Assembly (NCBI RefSeq): GCF_003953935.1
Contig: NZ_RXLQ01000004.1
Coordinates: forward strand, 186,001-250,000
Reading direction: 5' to 3'
Length of the DNA: 64,000 nucleotides
Source of the DNA: Massilia atriviolacea
GTDB taxonomy: Bacteria; Pseudomonadota; Gammaproteobacteria; Burkholderiales; Burkholderiaceae_D
The position numbers and the translations under genes are program-made. Of this stretch, positions 47,714-56,829 are shown piece after piece. The notes under the pieces are model-generated. The model had not been told where the DNA came from, did no database searches, and saw nothing but the letters and a program-made list of their open reading frames with translations. Within the stretch, counting starts at the first letter, position 1; each line of letters starts with the position of its first letter.

Positions 47714-49605
47714 TCGGCATTTTTGATACGCGCGGTGCGCGCGAGATCGACCCGGCGCTGGTCAGGCGCATGAACGAAACCCAGCACCATCGCGGTCCGG
47801 ACGAAGGCGACGTGTACACCGAGCCCGGGGTCGGCTTCGGCCACCGGCGCCTGTCGGTGATCGACATCCTGAGCGGCCAGCAGCCCATGTTCAACGCCGA
47901 GGGCAATGTCGGCGTGGTCTTCAACGGCGAAATCTACAACTACCCCGAGCTGACCGAGGAACTGCAGCAGCTGGGCTACGTGTTCCGCACCAAAAGCGAC
48001 ACCGAAACCATCGTGCACGCCTGGTCGGCCTGGGGCGAGGAGTGCGTGCAGCGCTTTCGCGGCATGTTCGCCATCGCCGTGTGGGACCGGGTCAAACAGA
48101 CCATGTTCATGGCGCGCGACCGCCTCGGCGTCAAGCCCTTCTACTACGCCGTGCTGCCGGACGGGATGTTCATCTTCGGCTCGGAACTCAAATCGCTGCG
48201 CGCCCATCCCGGCCTGCCGCGCGCGATCGACCCGCGCGCGGTGGAAGACTACTTCGCCTACGGCTACGTGCCGGAGCCGAAGACCATCTACAGCAGCGCC
48301 TTTAAGCTCTCGCCGGGCTTTTGCCTGACCGTGAAAATCGGCCAGCCGATTCCGCAGCCGCGCCAGTTCTGGGACGTGCCGTTCAAGCTGCACGGCGCCA
48401 TGACCCAGGCCGACGCCGAGGGCGAACTGGTGGTGCGCCTGCGCGAAGCGGTCAGGATCCGCCTCAAGGCCGAAGTGCCGCTCGGCGCCTTTTTGTCGGG
48501 CGGGGTCGATTCGAGCGCCATCGTGGCCATGATGGCCGGCCTGATGAAGGACCCGGTCAACACCTGCTCGATCGCCTTCAACGACAAGGCCTTCGACGAA
48601 TCGGAATACGCCGAACAGGTGGCGCGCCAGTACCGGACCCACCACCATACCGACACCGTGGACACCGACGACTACGCGCTGCTCGACACCCTGGCCGACC
48701 TGTACGACGAGCCGTATGCCGACAGTTCCGCCATTCCCACCTACCGCGTGTGCCAGCTGGCGAGGAAGCGCGTGACGGTGGCCCTGTCGGGCGACGGCGG
48801 CGACGAGAACCTGGCCGGCTACCGCCGCTACCGCTACGCCATGGCCGAAGACAGCGTGCGTTCGCGCCTGCCGACCGGCCTGCGCAAGCTGGTGTTCGGA
48901 CCGCTCGGAAAATACTATCCCAAGGCCGACTGGGCGCCGCGCATGTTCCGCGCCAAGACCACCTTCGAAGCGCTCGCGCGCGACCTGGTCGAAGGCTACT
49001 TCCATGGCGTGTCGATCATGTCCGACGCCATGCGCGCGCAGCTGTTTACGCCCGCCTTCCGCACCCGCTTGCAGGGCTACCGCGCGATCGACGTGATGCA
49101 GGGCCACGCGGCCAAGTCGCCCACCGACGATCCGCTGTCGATGATCCAGTACCTCGACATGAAAACCTACCTGCCGGGCGACATCCTCACCAAGGTCGAC
49201 CGGGCCAGCATGGCGCACGCGCTCGAAGTGCGCGTGCCGCTGCTGGACCACAAGCTGGTGGAATGGATTTCGGGCCTGCCGCCGGAGATGAAGCTGCGCG
49301 GCAGCGAAGGCAAGTACATCTTCAAGAAAAGCCTGGAGCAGTACCTGCCCCACGATATCCTGTACCGCAAGAAGATGGGCTTCGCGGTGCCGCTGGCCGG
49401 CTGGTTCCGCGGCCCGCTGCGCCAGCGCGTGCGCGATTCGCTGCTGGGCGACACGCTCAAGGAAACCGGCATCTTCAACAACGCCTACCTGAGCGAGATG
49501 GTGGAACAGCACGAGTCGGGCCGGCGCGACTACAGCGCGCCGATCTGGACCCTGCTGATGTTCGAAGCCTTCTTGCGCAAAGAGCTGCTGGGAGCGGGCG
49601 CATGA
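47701..49605 (+). CDS. XrtA-associated amidotransferase (asparagine synthase-like)
   Basis: A protein of 634 residues. The class II glutaminase domain starts at Cys2 (MCGIVGIFD), the nucleophile after Met removal, and includes RGPDEGD, VFNGEIYN and GEECVQRFRGMFA. The synthetase domain has the ATP-binding P-loop AFLSGGVDSSAIV, DEPYADSS and SGDGGDENLAGY. It transfers glutamine nitrogen to a carboxyl group, here probably an acidic sugar or an amino acid on the polysaccharide rather than free aspartate. It is a constant part of XrtA loci. Overlapped by its neighbours at both ends. Confidence 0.93.
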   Translation: MCGIVGIFDTRGAREIDPALVRRMNETQHHRGPDEGDVYTEPGVGFGHRRLSVIDILSGQQPMFNAEGNVGVVFNGEIYNYPELTEELQQLGYVFRTKSDTETIVHAWSAWGEECVQRFRGMFAIAVWDRVKQTMFMARDRLGVKPFYYAVLPDGMFIFGSELKSLRAHPGLPRAIDPRAVEDYFAYGYVPEPKTIYSSAFKLSPGFCLTVKIGQPIPQPRQFWDVPFKLHGAMTQADAEGELVVRLREAVRIRLKAEVPLGAFLSGGVDSSAIVAMMAGLMKDPVNTCSIAFNDKAFDESEYAEQVARQYRTHHHTDTVDTDDYALLDTLADLYDEPYADSSAIPTYRVCQLARKRVTVALSGDGGDENLAGYRRYRYAMAEDSVRSRLPTGLRKLVFGPLGKYYPKADWAPRMFRAKTTFEALARDLVEGYFHGVSIMSDAMRAQLFTPAFRTRLQGYRAIDVMQGHAAKSPTDDPLSMIQYLDMKTYLPGDILTKVDRASMAHALEVRVPLLDHKLVEWISGLPPEMKLRGSEGKYIFKKSLEQYLPHDILYRKKMGFAVPLAGWFRGPLRQRVRDSLLGDTLKETGIFNNAYLSEMVEQHESGRRDYSAPIWTLLMFEAFLRKELLGAGA

Positions 49606-50834
49606 CGGTGGCTGCTTCTTCCGCCGGCGCAGCCCTGCGCATCCTGCACGTGCTCGATCATTCGATTCCGCTGCACAGCGGCTACACCTTCCGCACGCGC
49701 GCGATCCTGAACGAACAGCGCATCCGGGGCTGGCAGACCTTCCACCTCACCAGCCCCAAACAGGGCATGACGCAGGCCGCCTTCGAGCATGTCGACGGCC
49801 TCGATTTCTATCGCACGGCCGCCGCCGGCGGACCGCTCTCGCGCCTGCCGGTGTTCAACCAGGTGGCCGTCATCGACGTGCTGGAAGACCGCCTGTACAA
49901 CGTCGCTCTCGAAGTCAAGCCCGACGTGCTGCACGCGCATTCGCCGGCGCTGAACGCGGTGGCCGCGCTGCGCGTCGGACGGCGCCTCGGCATCCCGGTG
50001 GTGTACGAAATCCGCGCCTTCTGGGAAGACGCCGCCGTCGACCACGGCACCAGCCGCGAATGGGGCCTGCGCTACCGCATGACGCGGGCGCTGGAAACCT
50101 ACGCGCTCAAGCGCGTCGACGCCGCCACCACCATCTGCGAAGGCTTGCGCGCCGAAATCGTCGGGCGCGGCATCCCGGCCGGCAAGGTCACCGTCATCCC
50201 CAACGCGGTCGACGTGGCCGACTTCAGCGTCGACGGCGCGCGCGACGAAGCGCTGGCCTCGCGCCTGCAACTGGCCGGCAAGTCGGTGCTCGGCTTCATC
50301 GGTTCCTTCTACGCCTACGAAGGCCTGGACGTGCTGCTGCGTGCGCTGCCGGCCATGCTGGCGGCCGATCCCGGCATCCGCGTGCTGCTGGTCGGCGGCG
50401 GCCCCCAGGATGCGGCGCTCAAGGCGCTGGCGCAGGAGCTGAACGTGGCGCAGCAGGTGGTCTTCACGGGGCGCGTGCCGCACGACCAGGTGCAGCGCTA
50501 CTACAACCTGGTCGACGTGCTGGTCTACCCGCGCCTGAAGATGCGCCTGACCGACCTGGTCACGCCATTGAAGCCGCTCGAAGCGATGGCCCAGGGCCGC
50601 CTGCTGGCCGCCTCCGACGTGGGCGGGCACCGCGAACTGATCGAGGACGGCCGCACCGGGGTGCTGTTCGCCGCCGGCGACCCGGCCGCGCTGGCGCGCA
50701 AGGTGCTCGATTTGCTGGGCGCGCCGCAGCGCTGGCCCGCGCTGCGCGCCAACGGCCGCGCGTTCGTGGAGCGCGAACGCACCTGGGCCGCCAGCGTGGC
50801 GCGTTATCAGAAGGTGTATGGCTCCCTGACATGA
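49602..50834 (+). CDS. Exosortase A-associated glycosyltransferase (TIGR04063 type, GT4)
   Basis: A protein of 410 residues. The opening LRILHVLDHSIPLHSGYTFR identifies the exosortase-A-associated GT4 subgroup. Further landmarks are HSPALNAVAALRVGRRLGIP with VYEIRAFWEDAAVDHG in the N-lobe. The donor lobe has GSFYAYEGLDVLLRALP and YPRLKMRLTDLVTPLKPLEA with MAQGRLLAASD. ATGA overlaps on both sides indicate coupled translation. Confidence 0.92.
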   Translation: MTVAASSAGAALRILHVLDHSIPLHSGYTFRTRAILNEQRIRGWQTFHLTSPKQGMTQAAFEHVDGLDFYRTAAAGGPLSRLPVFNQVAVIDVLEDRLYNVALEVKPDVLHAHSPALNAVAALRVGRRLGIPVVYEIRAFWEDAAVDHGTSREWGLRYRMTRALETYALKRVDAATTICEGLRAEIVGRGIPAGKVTVIPNAVDVADFSVDGARDEALASRLQLAGKSVLGFIGSFYAYEGLDVLLRALPAMLAADPGIRVLLVGGGPQDAALKALAQELNVAQQVVFTGRVPHDQVQRYYNLVDVLVYPRLKMRLTDLVTPLKPLEAMAQGRLLAASDVGGHRELIEDGRTGVLFAAGDPAALARKVLDLLGAPQRWPALRANGRAFVERERTWAASVARYQKVYGSLT

Positions 50835-52012
50835 AGATCCTGACCTTCACGACGCTGTTTCCGAACCAGGTCAAGCCGAACCAGGCCATTTTTGTCGAAA
50901 CCCGCCTGCGCCACCTGGTCGCCAGCGGCCAGGTGGAGGCGCGCGTGGTGGCGCCGGTGCCGTGGTTTCCGTTTACCGGCAAGCGCTTCGGCCAGTACGG
51001 CGACTTCGCGCGCGTGCCCGCCGTCGAGGAGCGCTTCGGCCTGCCGGTGCTGCATCCGCGCTACCCGGTGATCCCGAAGGTCGGCATGAATTTTTCGCCG
51101 GCGCTGCTGGCCGGCGCCGCCAGGGCCACGGTGGGGCGCATGCTGGACGAAGGCTACGACTTCGACCTGATCGACGCCCACTATTTTTATCCGGACGGGG
51201 TGGCGGCGGTCAAGCTGGGCCAGCATTTCAACAAGCCGGTGGTGATCACCGCGCGCGGCTCGGACATCAGCCTGATTCCCAACTTTGCCAAACCGCGCAG
51301 GATGATCCAGTGGGCGGCCGCCAATGCCGCCGCCGTCATCACCGTGTGCGACGCGCTCAAGACGGAGCTGGTGCAGCTGGGCGCCGACCCGGCCAGCATC
51401 ACGCCGCTGCGCAACGGCGTCGACCTGCGCCGCTTCCACCAGGGCGACCGCGCCGCGCTGCGCCGCGCGATCGGGCTCGATGGCTTTACCCTGCTGTCGG
51501 TCGGGCACCTGGTGGAGCTCAAGGGCCACGACCTGGCCATCGGCGCGCTGCCGCTGCTGCCGGGCGTGAGCCTGCTGATCGCCGGCAGCGGCGTCGAACT
51601 GCCACGCCTGCAGGCGCTGGCGCGCGAACTGAAGGTGGAGGAACGGGTGCGCTTCCTCGGCGCCGTGCCGCAGCCCGAGCTGCCGCGCTACTACGGCGCG
51701 GCCGACGCGCTGGTGCTGGCATCGAGCCGCGAAGGCTGGGCCAATGTGCTGCTCGAATCGATGGCCTGCGGGACGCCCGTGGTGGCCAGCCGCGTGTGGG
51801 GCACGCCGGAAGTGGTGGCCGCGCCGGCCGCCGGTGTGCTGATGCGCGAACGCAGCCGCCAGGGCGTGGCCGACGCCGTGGACGCCCTGCGCGCCGCCTA
51901 TCCCGCGCACGGCGACACGCGCCGCTACGCCGAGCAGTTCAGCTGGGACAGCACCACCGCCGGCCAGCTGACCCTCTTTAACGCGATCCTGGGGAGACAG
52001 CGATGCCGTTGA
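50831..52012 (+). CDS. Glycosyltransferase family 4
   Basis: A protein of 393 residues. The N-lobe starts MKILTFTTLFPNQVKPNQAI, followed by FDLIDAHYFYPDGVAA and VITARGSDISLIPN. The donor lobe is GT4-like: VGHLVELKGHDLAIGALPLL, FLGAVPQPELPRYYGAAD and SSREGWANVLLESMACG with the E-x7-E pattern. The opening resembles transferases acting on long-chain exopolysaccharide units, but the donor sugar cannot be told. It overlaps the preceding gene by four bases and the next by ten. Confidence 0.9.
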   Translation: MKILTFTTLFPNQVKPNQAIFVETRLRHLVASGQVEARVVAPVPWFPFTGKRFGQYGDFARVPAVEERFGLPVLHPRYPVIPKVGMNFSPALLAGAARATVGRMLDEGYDFDLIDAHYFYPDGVAAVKLGQHFNKPVVITARGSDISLIPNFAKPRRMIQWAAANAAAVITVCDALKTELVQLGADPASITPLRNGVDLRRFHQGDRAALRRAIGLDGFTLLSVGHLVELKGHDLAIGALPLLPGVSLLIAGSGVELPRLQALARELKVEERVRFLGAVPQPELPRYYGAADALVLASSREGWANVLLESMACGTPVVASRVWGTPEVVAAPAAGVLMRERSRQGVADAVDALRAAYPAHGDTRRYAEQFSWDSTTAGQLTLFNAILGRQRCR

Positions 52013-52977
52013 AAAGTTCGCCGTTGACGACGCCGCCGCTGGTCTCGGTCATCATCCCCTGCTACAACGCCTACCGCTACATCGGCGCGACCATCGCCTC
52101 GGTGCTGGCGCAAAAGGACATCGCGCTGGAGATCATCGTGGTCGACGACGGCTCGCGCGACGAGTCGGTGGCGCTGGTGCGGCGCGGTTTTCCGGCGGTG
52201 CGCATCGTCGAGCAGGCCAATGCCGGCGTGGCGGCGGCGCGCAATACCGGCATCGCCGCCGCGCGCGGCGAGTGGGTGGCCTTTATCGACGCCGACGACA
52301 TCTGGCTGCCCGGCAAACTGGCGGCCCAGCTGGCGCAGATGGCGGCGCTGCCCGGGTGCCGCATGGGCTACACCGCGTGGAAGGTGTGGCCGAGCGACGT
52401 GGCGCAGCCGTCGCCCGACTACCTGGCGCGCCTGCAGGAGGAAGCGGCGGACGGCGCGCGCTGGAGCGGCGCCTCCGGCTGGATCTATCCGCAACTGCTG
52501 CTCGACTGCGTGGTGTGGACCTCGACGGTGCTGATGCAGCGCTCCCTGCTGGCCGAATTGAACGGCTTCGACACCAGCCTGCGCCTGGGCGAAGATTACG
52601 ACCTGTGGCTGCGCGCCTCGCGCATCACGCCGATCGTGCGCGTGGCGCGCCCGTACGCCCTGTACCGCATCCACCCGGCCAGCATCACCCGGGCCACGCC
52701 GGCCGAAAACTACCGCGCGCGCGTGATCGGCCAGGCCCTGGGCCGCTGGGGCCTGGCCTCGCCGGACGGGCGCAGCGGCGACGCCCGGGCGGTGCGGCGC
52801 ATGCTGGCCAAGAGCTGGAGCGACTTCGCCGGCGCCCACCTGGAAGCGCGCAACCTGGGCCAGGCGCGGCGCGCCGCCTTTGCCGCGCTGCGCACCGACC
52901 CCGCCCACCTGCCGGGATGGAAAGTGCTGGTCAAGACCGGCCTCAAGGCGCTGTCGCCATCAAAGGAAAAAGCATGA
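52003..52977 (+). CDS. Glycosyltransferase family 2
   Basis: A protein of 324 residues with a GT-A fold: PLVSVIIPCYNAYRYIGATI at the start, nucleotide-binding VVDDGSRDES, then the DxD-type motif FIDADDIWLP and the acceptor-side GEDYDLWLRAS with the likely base. It is an inverting transferase and the only GT2 enzyme in the operon. The C-terminal 60 residues are basic. Its start at 52003 overlaps the preceding gene by ten bases. Confidence 0.9.
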   Translation: MPLKSSPLTTPPLVSVIIPCYNAYRYIGATIASVLAQKDIALEIIVVDDGSRDESVALVRRGFPAVRIVEQANAGVAAARNTGIAAARGEWVAFIDADDIWLPGKLAAQLAQMAALPGCRMGYTAWKVWPSDVAQPSPDYLARLQEEAADGARWSGASGWIYPQLLLDCVVWTSTVLMQRSLLAELNGFDTSLRLGEDYDLWLRASRITPIVRVARPYALYRIHPASITRATPAENYRARVIGQALGRWGLASPDGRSGDARAVRRMLAKSWSDFAGAHLEARNLGQARRAAFAALRTDPAHLPGWKVLVKTGLKALSPSKEKA

Positions 52978-54098
52978 GCCTGAACATCGGACTGGTAGCG
53001 CGCTGCCTGAACACGGAACACATTCGCGGCATGGGCAAGTACGTGTTCGAGCTGCTCAGCCACTCGAAGCACCATCCCGAGATGCACTGGCGCCTGTTCG
53101 GCGACGACCAGCGCTTCGGCATGGTCACGCCGCCCGGGGCCAACGTGGAAACCGATATCTTCACGTTTCGCGGCGACCGCTTCCGCGCCTGGGAACAGGT
53201 CGGCCTGCCGCTGCGCCTGCGCAAGCTCGATGTCGACCTGCTGCACGCCACCGAAGGCGTGCTCTCGCTGTGGCAGCCGAAACCGACGGTGGTGACCCTG
53301 CACGACACGCTGGCCTGGGAAGAACGCGCCGACACGCTTGGCGCGCGCCTGTACTGGGACCATACGATTCCGGCGGCCCTGAAAAAGTGCGCGCACGTGA
53401 TCACCATCAGCGAATGCTCGCGCACCGACATCCTGGCGCGCTGGCCGTGGCTGGAGCCGAAGCTGACGGTGATCCCGCACGGGATCGACGAAGCCTACTT
53501 CACCAGGGACTCGGTCGATCACCCCTGCCCGATGCATCCGCAACTGGCGCAGAGCATCGGCGCCGCGCCATACGCCGTCTACCTGGGCGGGCCGATGAAG
53601 CGCAAGCGCCCCGAGTGGGCGATGGAAGTGATCGCCGCCAGCCGCCAGAAGGACCTGAAACTGGTGGTCTGCGGTTTCGGCGCCGCCGCCCGCCGCGCGG
53701 CCCTGGCCGAACTGCCGCCGCATTTGCAGGGGCGCGTGCTGTTCGCCGAATTCCTGTCCGACGCCGAGCTGCGCGCGCTGTACCGGGGCGCGCAGGCGGT
53801 GCTGTATCCGACCCTGTACGAAGGTTTCGGCTTTCCCGCGCTGGAAGCGCAGGCGGCCGGCGTGCCGGTCATCTTCAGCGCGCTGGGCAGCCTGAAGGAG
53901 CTGATCGGCCCGCTCGCCATGGTGGTGCCGCCGCACGACCTGGACGCGTGGGTGGCGGCGCTCGAGCGCGCCGGCAATCTAGGCGAGCAGCGCGCGCCGA
54001 TGGTGGCGGCGGCGTTCGACTGGGTGCGCAGGTTCGCCTGGTCGGAGAGCTTCGCCAGCCACCTGGCGGTGTATCGCAAAGTGCGTGGCGGCCGATGA
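52974..54098 (+). CDS. Glycosyltransferase family 4
   Basis: A protein of 374 residues starting MSLNIGLVARCLNTEHIRGM. GT-B features: LHATEGVLSLWQPKPTVVTL with HDTLAWEERA, ITISECSRTDILAR and IPHGIDEAYF in the linker, and in the donor lobe YPTLYEGFGFPALEAQAAGV with the E-x7-E motif, then VPVIFSALGSLKEL. It resembles mannosyl- or rhamnosyl-type GT4 enzymes, but the donor is not certain. GGAAAAAGC before the ATG serves as ribosome-binding site, and ATGA overlaps the previous stop. Confidence 0.9.
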   Translation: MSLNIGLVARCLNTEHIRGMGKYVFELLSHSKHHPEMHWRLFGDDQRFGMVTPPGANVETDIFTFRGDRFRAWEQVGLPLRLRKLDVDLLHATEGVLSLWQPKPTVVTLHDTLAWEERADTLGARLYWDHTIPAALKKCAHVITISECSRTDILARWPWLEPKLTVIPHGIDEAYFTRDSVDHPCPMHPQLAQSIGAAPYAVYLGGPMKRKRPEWAMEVIAASRQKDLKLVVCGFGAAARRAALAELPPHLQGRVLFAEFLSDAELRALYRGAQAVLYPTLYEGFGFPALEAQAAGVPVIFSALGSLKELIGPLAMVVPPHDLDAWVAALERAGNLGEQRAPMVAAAFDWVRRFAWSESFASHLAVYRKVRGGR

Positions 54099-55375
54099 AG
54101 CGCGTGCTGGCGATCGCCTATCTTTATCCGCCGATTTTCAATTCGGGGACGCGCCGCAGCCTGGAGTTCGTCAACCACCTGCCGGACCATGGCTGGACGC
54201 CGACCGTGCTGACGGTGGACAGCCCCGACCCGGCGTCCTGCGATGCCTCGCTGCTCGATGAAGTGCGCCCCGGCACCCGCATCGAGCGCGCGCCCCTGTG
54301 GACGCGCCACATGGCGCCCAGGATCGCGGCCCGCTTCGCCAGGCTGGTCGACCCGCAACGCCTGGCCGGCGCGCTGGAATGGCGGGTGCGCCGCCTGTGG
54401 AACGTGCCGGACGAATGCGCCAGCTGGATTCCGATGGCGGTCGCGCATGCGCTGCGCCTGCACGCGCAGGAGCCGTTCGACGCCATCTACGCCAGCGGCT
54501 GGCCGTGGTCGTCCTTCCTGGTCGCGCGGCAGGTCGCCCGCCGCACCGGCCTGCCCTTCGTGGTCGATTACCGCGACCTGTGGAAGCCGGCCGAGGTGGA
54601 GTGGGACAAGACCAGCTGGCTGCAGCGGCGCCTGAACCCGGGCATGGAACGGCGCGTGCTGCGCGCGGCGTCGGGCGTGATCGCCACCACCGAATCGTTC
54701 CTGGGACTGCTGCCGCAGGAGCTGCTGCCGCCCAACCGCTTCTTCATCACCAACGGCTTCGATGAAGACGATTTTCCGCCCGCCGCGGCGGCGCCGGCCG
54801 GCGACGGCATGCGCATCGTCTACACCGGCGTGTGGCGCCCGGGCTACGGCCCGGACGACCTGTACGCGGCGGTGCGCCTGCTGAAAGAGAAGGGCGCGCC
54901 GAACCTCGCGCGCCTGAAGATCGTGGCGGCCGGCTACGCGCCCGGCCCCGCGCGCGAGTACGGCATCGACGACATCGTCGAGGAACGCGGGCGCGTGCAG
55001 CACGCCGAGGCGACCGCGCTGATGTCGGGCGCCAGCGTGTTGTACCTGCCGGTCTCGAAAGGCGTCTACGAGCACGCCAGCATGCCCGGCAAGCTGTTCG
55101 AATACCTGGGCAGCGGGCGCCCGATCCTGGCCTCGGCGCAGCCGGTCAGCGAAGTGGCCAAGACGCTCACCCAGGTGGGCGGCGCGCGCCGCGCCGACCC
55201 GGGCGACGTGGCCGGGCTGGCCGCCATCCTCGCCACCCTGTGCGAGAGCGGCCCCGGCGCGATCTTCTCGCCGCGCATTCCGAGCGAACTGGCGATGTAC
55301 ACGCGCGCCAGCCTGACCGGCAAGCTGGCGCGCGCGCTGGACGCCATCGTGAACCAGCCACGGAGCGCCGCATGA
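54095..55375 (+). CDS. Glycosyltransferase family 4-like protein
   Basis: A protein of 426 residues. The N-lobe MKRVLAIAYLYPPIFNSGTR, ASGWPWSSFLVARQVARRTG and FVVDYRDLWKPAEVEW match the subgroup of GT4-like transferases with a conserved Tyr-Arg-Asp-Leu-Trp motif. The donor lobe has YTGVWRPGYGPDDLYAAVRL and LPVSKGVYEHASMPGKLFEY followed by LGSGRPILAS. The donor E-x7-E motif is weak (Glu in KLFEYLGSGRP). Coupled by ATGA at both ends. Confidence 0.87.
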   Translation: MKRVLAIAYLYPPIFNSGTRRSLEFVNHLPDHGWTPTVLTVDSPDPASCDASLLDEVRPGTRIERAPLWTRHMAPRIAARFARLVDPQRLAGALEWRVRRLWNVPDECASWIPMAVAHALRLHAQEPFDAIYASGWPWSSFLVARQVARRTGLPFVVDYRDLWKPAEVEWDKTSWLQRRLNPGMERRVLRAASGVIATTESFLGLLPQELLPPNRFFITNGFDEDDFPPAAAAPAGDGMRIVYTGVWRPGYGPDDLYAAVRLLKEKGAPNLARLKIVAAGYAPGPAREYGIDDIVEERGRVQHAEATALMSGASVLYLPVSKGVYEHASMPGKLFEYLGSGRPILASAQPVSEVAKTLTQVGGARRADPGDVAGLAAILATLCESGPGAIFSPRIPSELAMYTRASLTGKLARALDAIVNQPRSAA

Positions 55376-56829
55376 GCGCCGTGCGGCGCGCGATGGCGTT
55401 TTCGTTCCTCGAGAGTTATCTCGGGATCGCCCTGAACCTGGTGTCCTTCGTACTGCTGGCGCGCCTGCTCACGCCCAAGGAGGTCGGCCTGTTTTCGGTG
55501 GCGCTGGCGATCATCAGCGTCACCCAGGTCATTCGCGATTTCGGACTGGTGAACTTCCTGATCCAGAAAAAGGAGCTCACCGCCGAGTACATCGCCAGCG
55601 CCTGGGGCCTGGCCCTGATCCTCGGCACCGGCCTGTTCCTGCTGATCCAGCTGTGCGCGCCGCTGATCGGCGCCTTTTATCATGAAGACAGCCTGACCGC
55701 CATCGCCCGCATCGTCGCGCTCAACTTCCTGATCCTGCCTTTCAATTCGGTGTGCCTGGCGCTGCTGCGGCGCGAACTCAATTTCAAGACGGTCATGCGC
55801 ATCAACCTGTCCGGCGCGCTGCTCTCGACCGTCGCCACCCTGCTGATGGCGTGGCAGGGCGCGGGCGCCTACGCGCTGGCCTTCGGCGCGGTGCTCAACA
55901 ACGCGATCATTGCGGCCGGCATCTGGCACGTGGGCGCGGCCGCGCGCCTGCTGCGGCCGGCCCTGAGCAAGTGGCGCGAGATCATGAAGTTCGGCGGGCC
56001 GCTGACGGTGGCCAATGTGATCACCTCGATCACGATGGATATCAACGACCTCGCGGTCGGCAAGATCATGGGCTTTTCGGCGGTGGCGATCGCCAGCCGC
56101 GCGCAGGGCTTGATGAACCTGTTCCACCGCGACTTCATGGGCGCGGTGCGCAATGTGGCGTATCCGGCGTTTTCGAAGGCGGTGCGCAACGACGACAATC
56201 TGGAAGAGAAGTACGTCGCCAGCGTCACCAACGTGACGGCGATCGCCTGGACCTTTTATGGTTTTGCGGCCCTGTTCCCGCTCGAAGTGCTGCGCCTGAT
56301 GTTCGGGCCGCAGTGGGACCAGTCGGCGCCGCTGGTGCCGTATTTCTGCCTGGCCGGCGCCGCCAGCGCCCTGATCAACCTGACCCCGACCGTGCTGCTG
56401 GCCGCCGGCCACTCGCAACTGGTGGCCACGGCCGAACTGATTATCCAGCCGGTCAAGGCGATCGCCCTGTGCCTGGTGGTCTTCTATTACCGCAACCTGC
56501 AGTATTTCGCGATCGGCTTCATGGTCATGGCCGTGGTCAGCGTGCCGTACTGGTATGCGCTCAAGCAGCGCCGCCTGCCGACCGACTTCGGCGCGCTGGG
56601 CCGGAATGCGGGCATGAACCTGATGCTGGCCGTGCTCAGCCTCGCGCCGGCAATCGGCATCGCGCTGTGGCTGCGCCCTGCCGGCCAGGCGCTCGGCCAC
56701 GCCGCCTTCTTTGCCTGCGTCGGCGCCACCTGCGCGGCCTGGCCGCTGCTGCTGTGGGCTTGCCGCCATCCCCTGTACCGCGAGTTCCTGGCCGTCGTCC
56801 AGGCGCGCCGCGCGCAGGCCGGCGCATGA
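55372..56829 (+). CDS. Wzx-type lipid-linked oligosaccharide flippase
   Basis: A protein of 485 residues with about 12-14 membrane helices and the Polysacc_synt/MOP-family layout: FSFLESYLGIALNLVSFVLL, then ARLLTPKEVGLFSVALAIIS and RDFGLVNFLIQKKELT at the N-terminus, and FGGPLTVANVITSITMDIND in the middle. It should move the finished repeat unit across the inner membrane. It is the only flippase seen here; no partner Wzy polymerase is in the window. It overlaps both neighbours by four bases. Confidence 0.92.
   Translation: MSAVRRAMAFSFLESYLGIALNLVSFVLLARLLTPKEVGLFSVALAIISVTQVIRDFGLVNFLIQKKELTAEYIASAWGLALILGTGLFLLIQLCAPLIGAFYHEDSLTAIARIVALNFLILPFNSVCLALLRRELNFKTVMRINLSGALLSTVATLLMAWQGAGAYALAFGAVLNNAIIAAGIWHVGAAARLLRPALSKWREIMKFGGPLTVANVITSITMDINDLAVGKIMGFSAVAIASRAQGLMNLFHRDFMGAVRNVAYPAFSKAVRNDDNLEEKYVASVTNVTAIAWTFYGFAALFPLEVLRLMFGPQWDQSAPLVPYFCLAGAASALINLTPTVLLAAGHSQLVATAELIIQPVKAIALCLVVFYYRNLQYFAIGFMVMAVVSVPYWYALKQRRLPTDFGALGRNAGMNLMLAVLSLAPAIGIALWLRPAGQALGHAAFFACVGATCAAWPLLLWACRHPLYREFLAVVQARRAQAGA

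Noticed and set aside
47701-49605. Housekeeping asparagine synthetase B
   Set aside because: It is embedded and translationally coupled in the exosortase operon and fits the XrtA-associated amidotransferase type.
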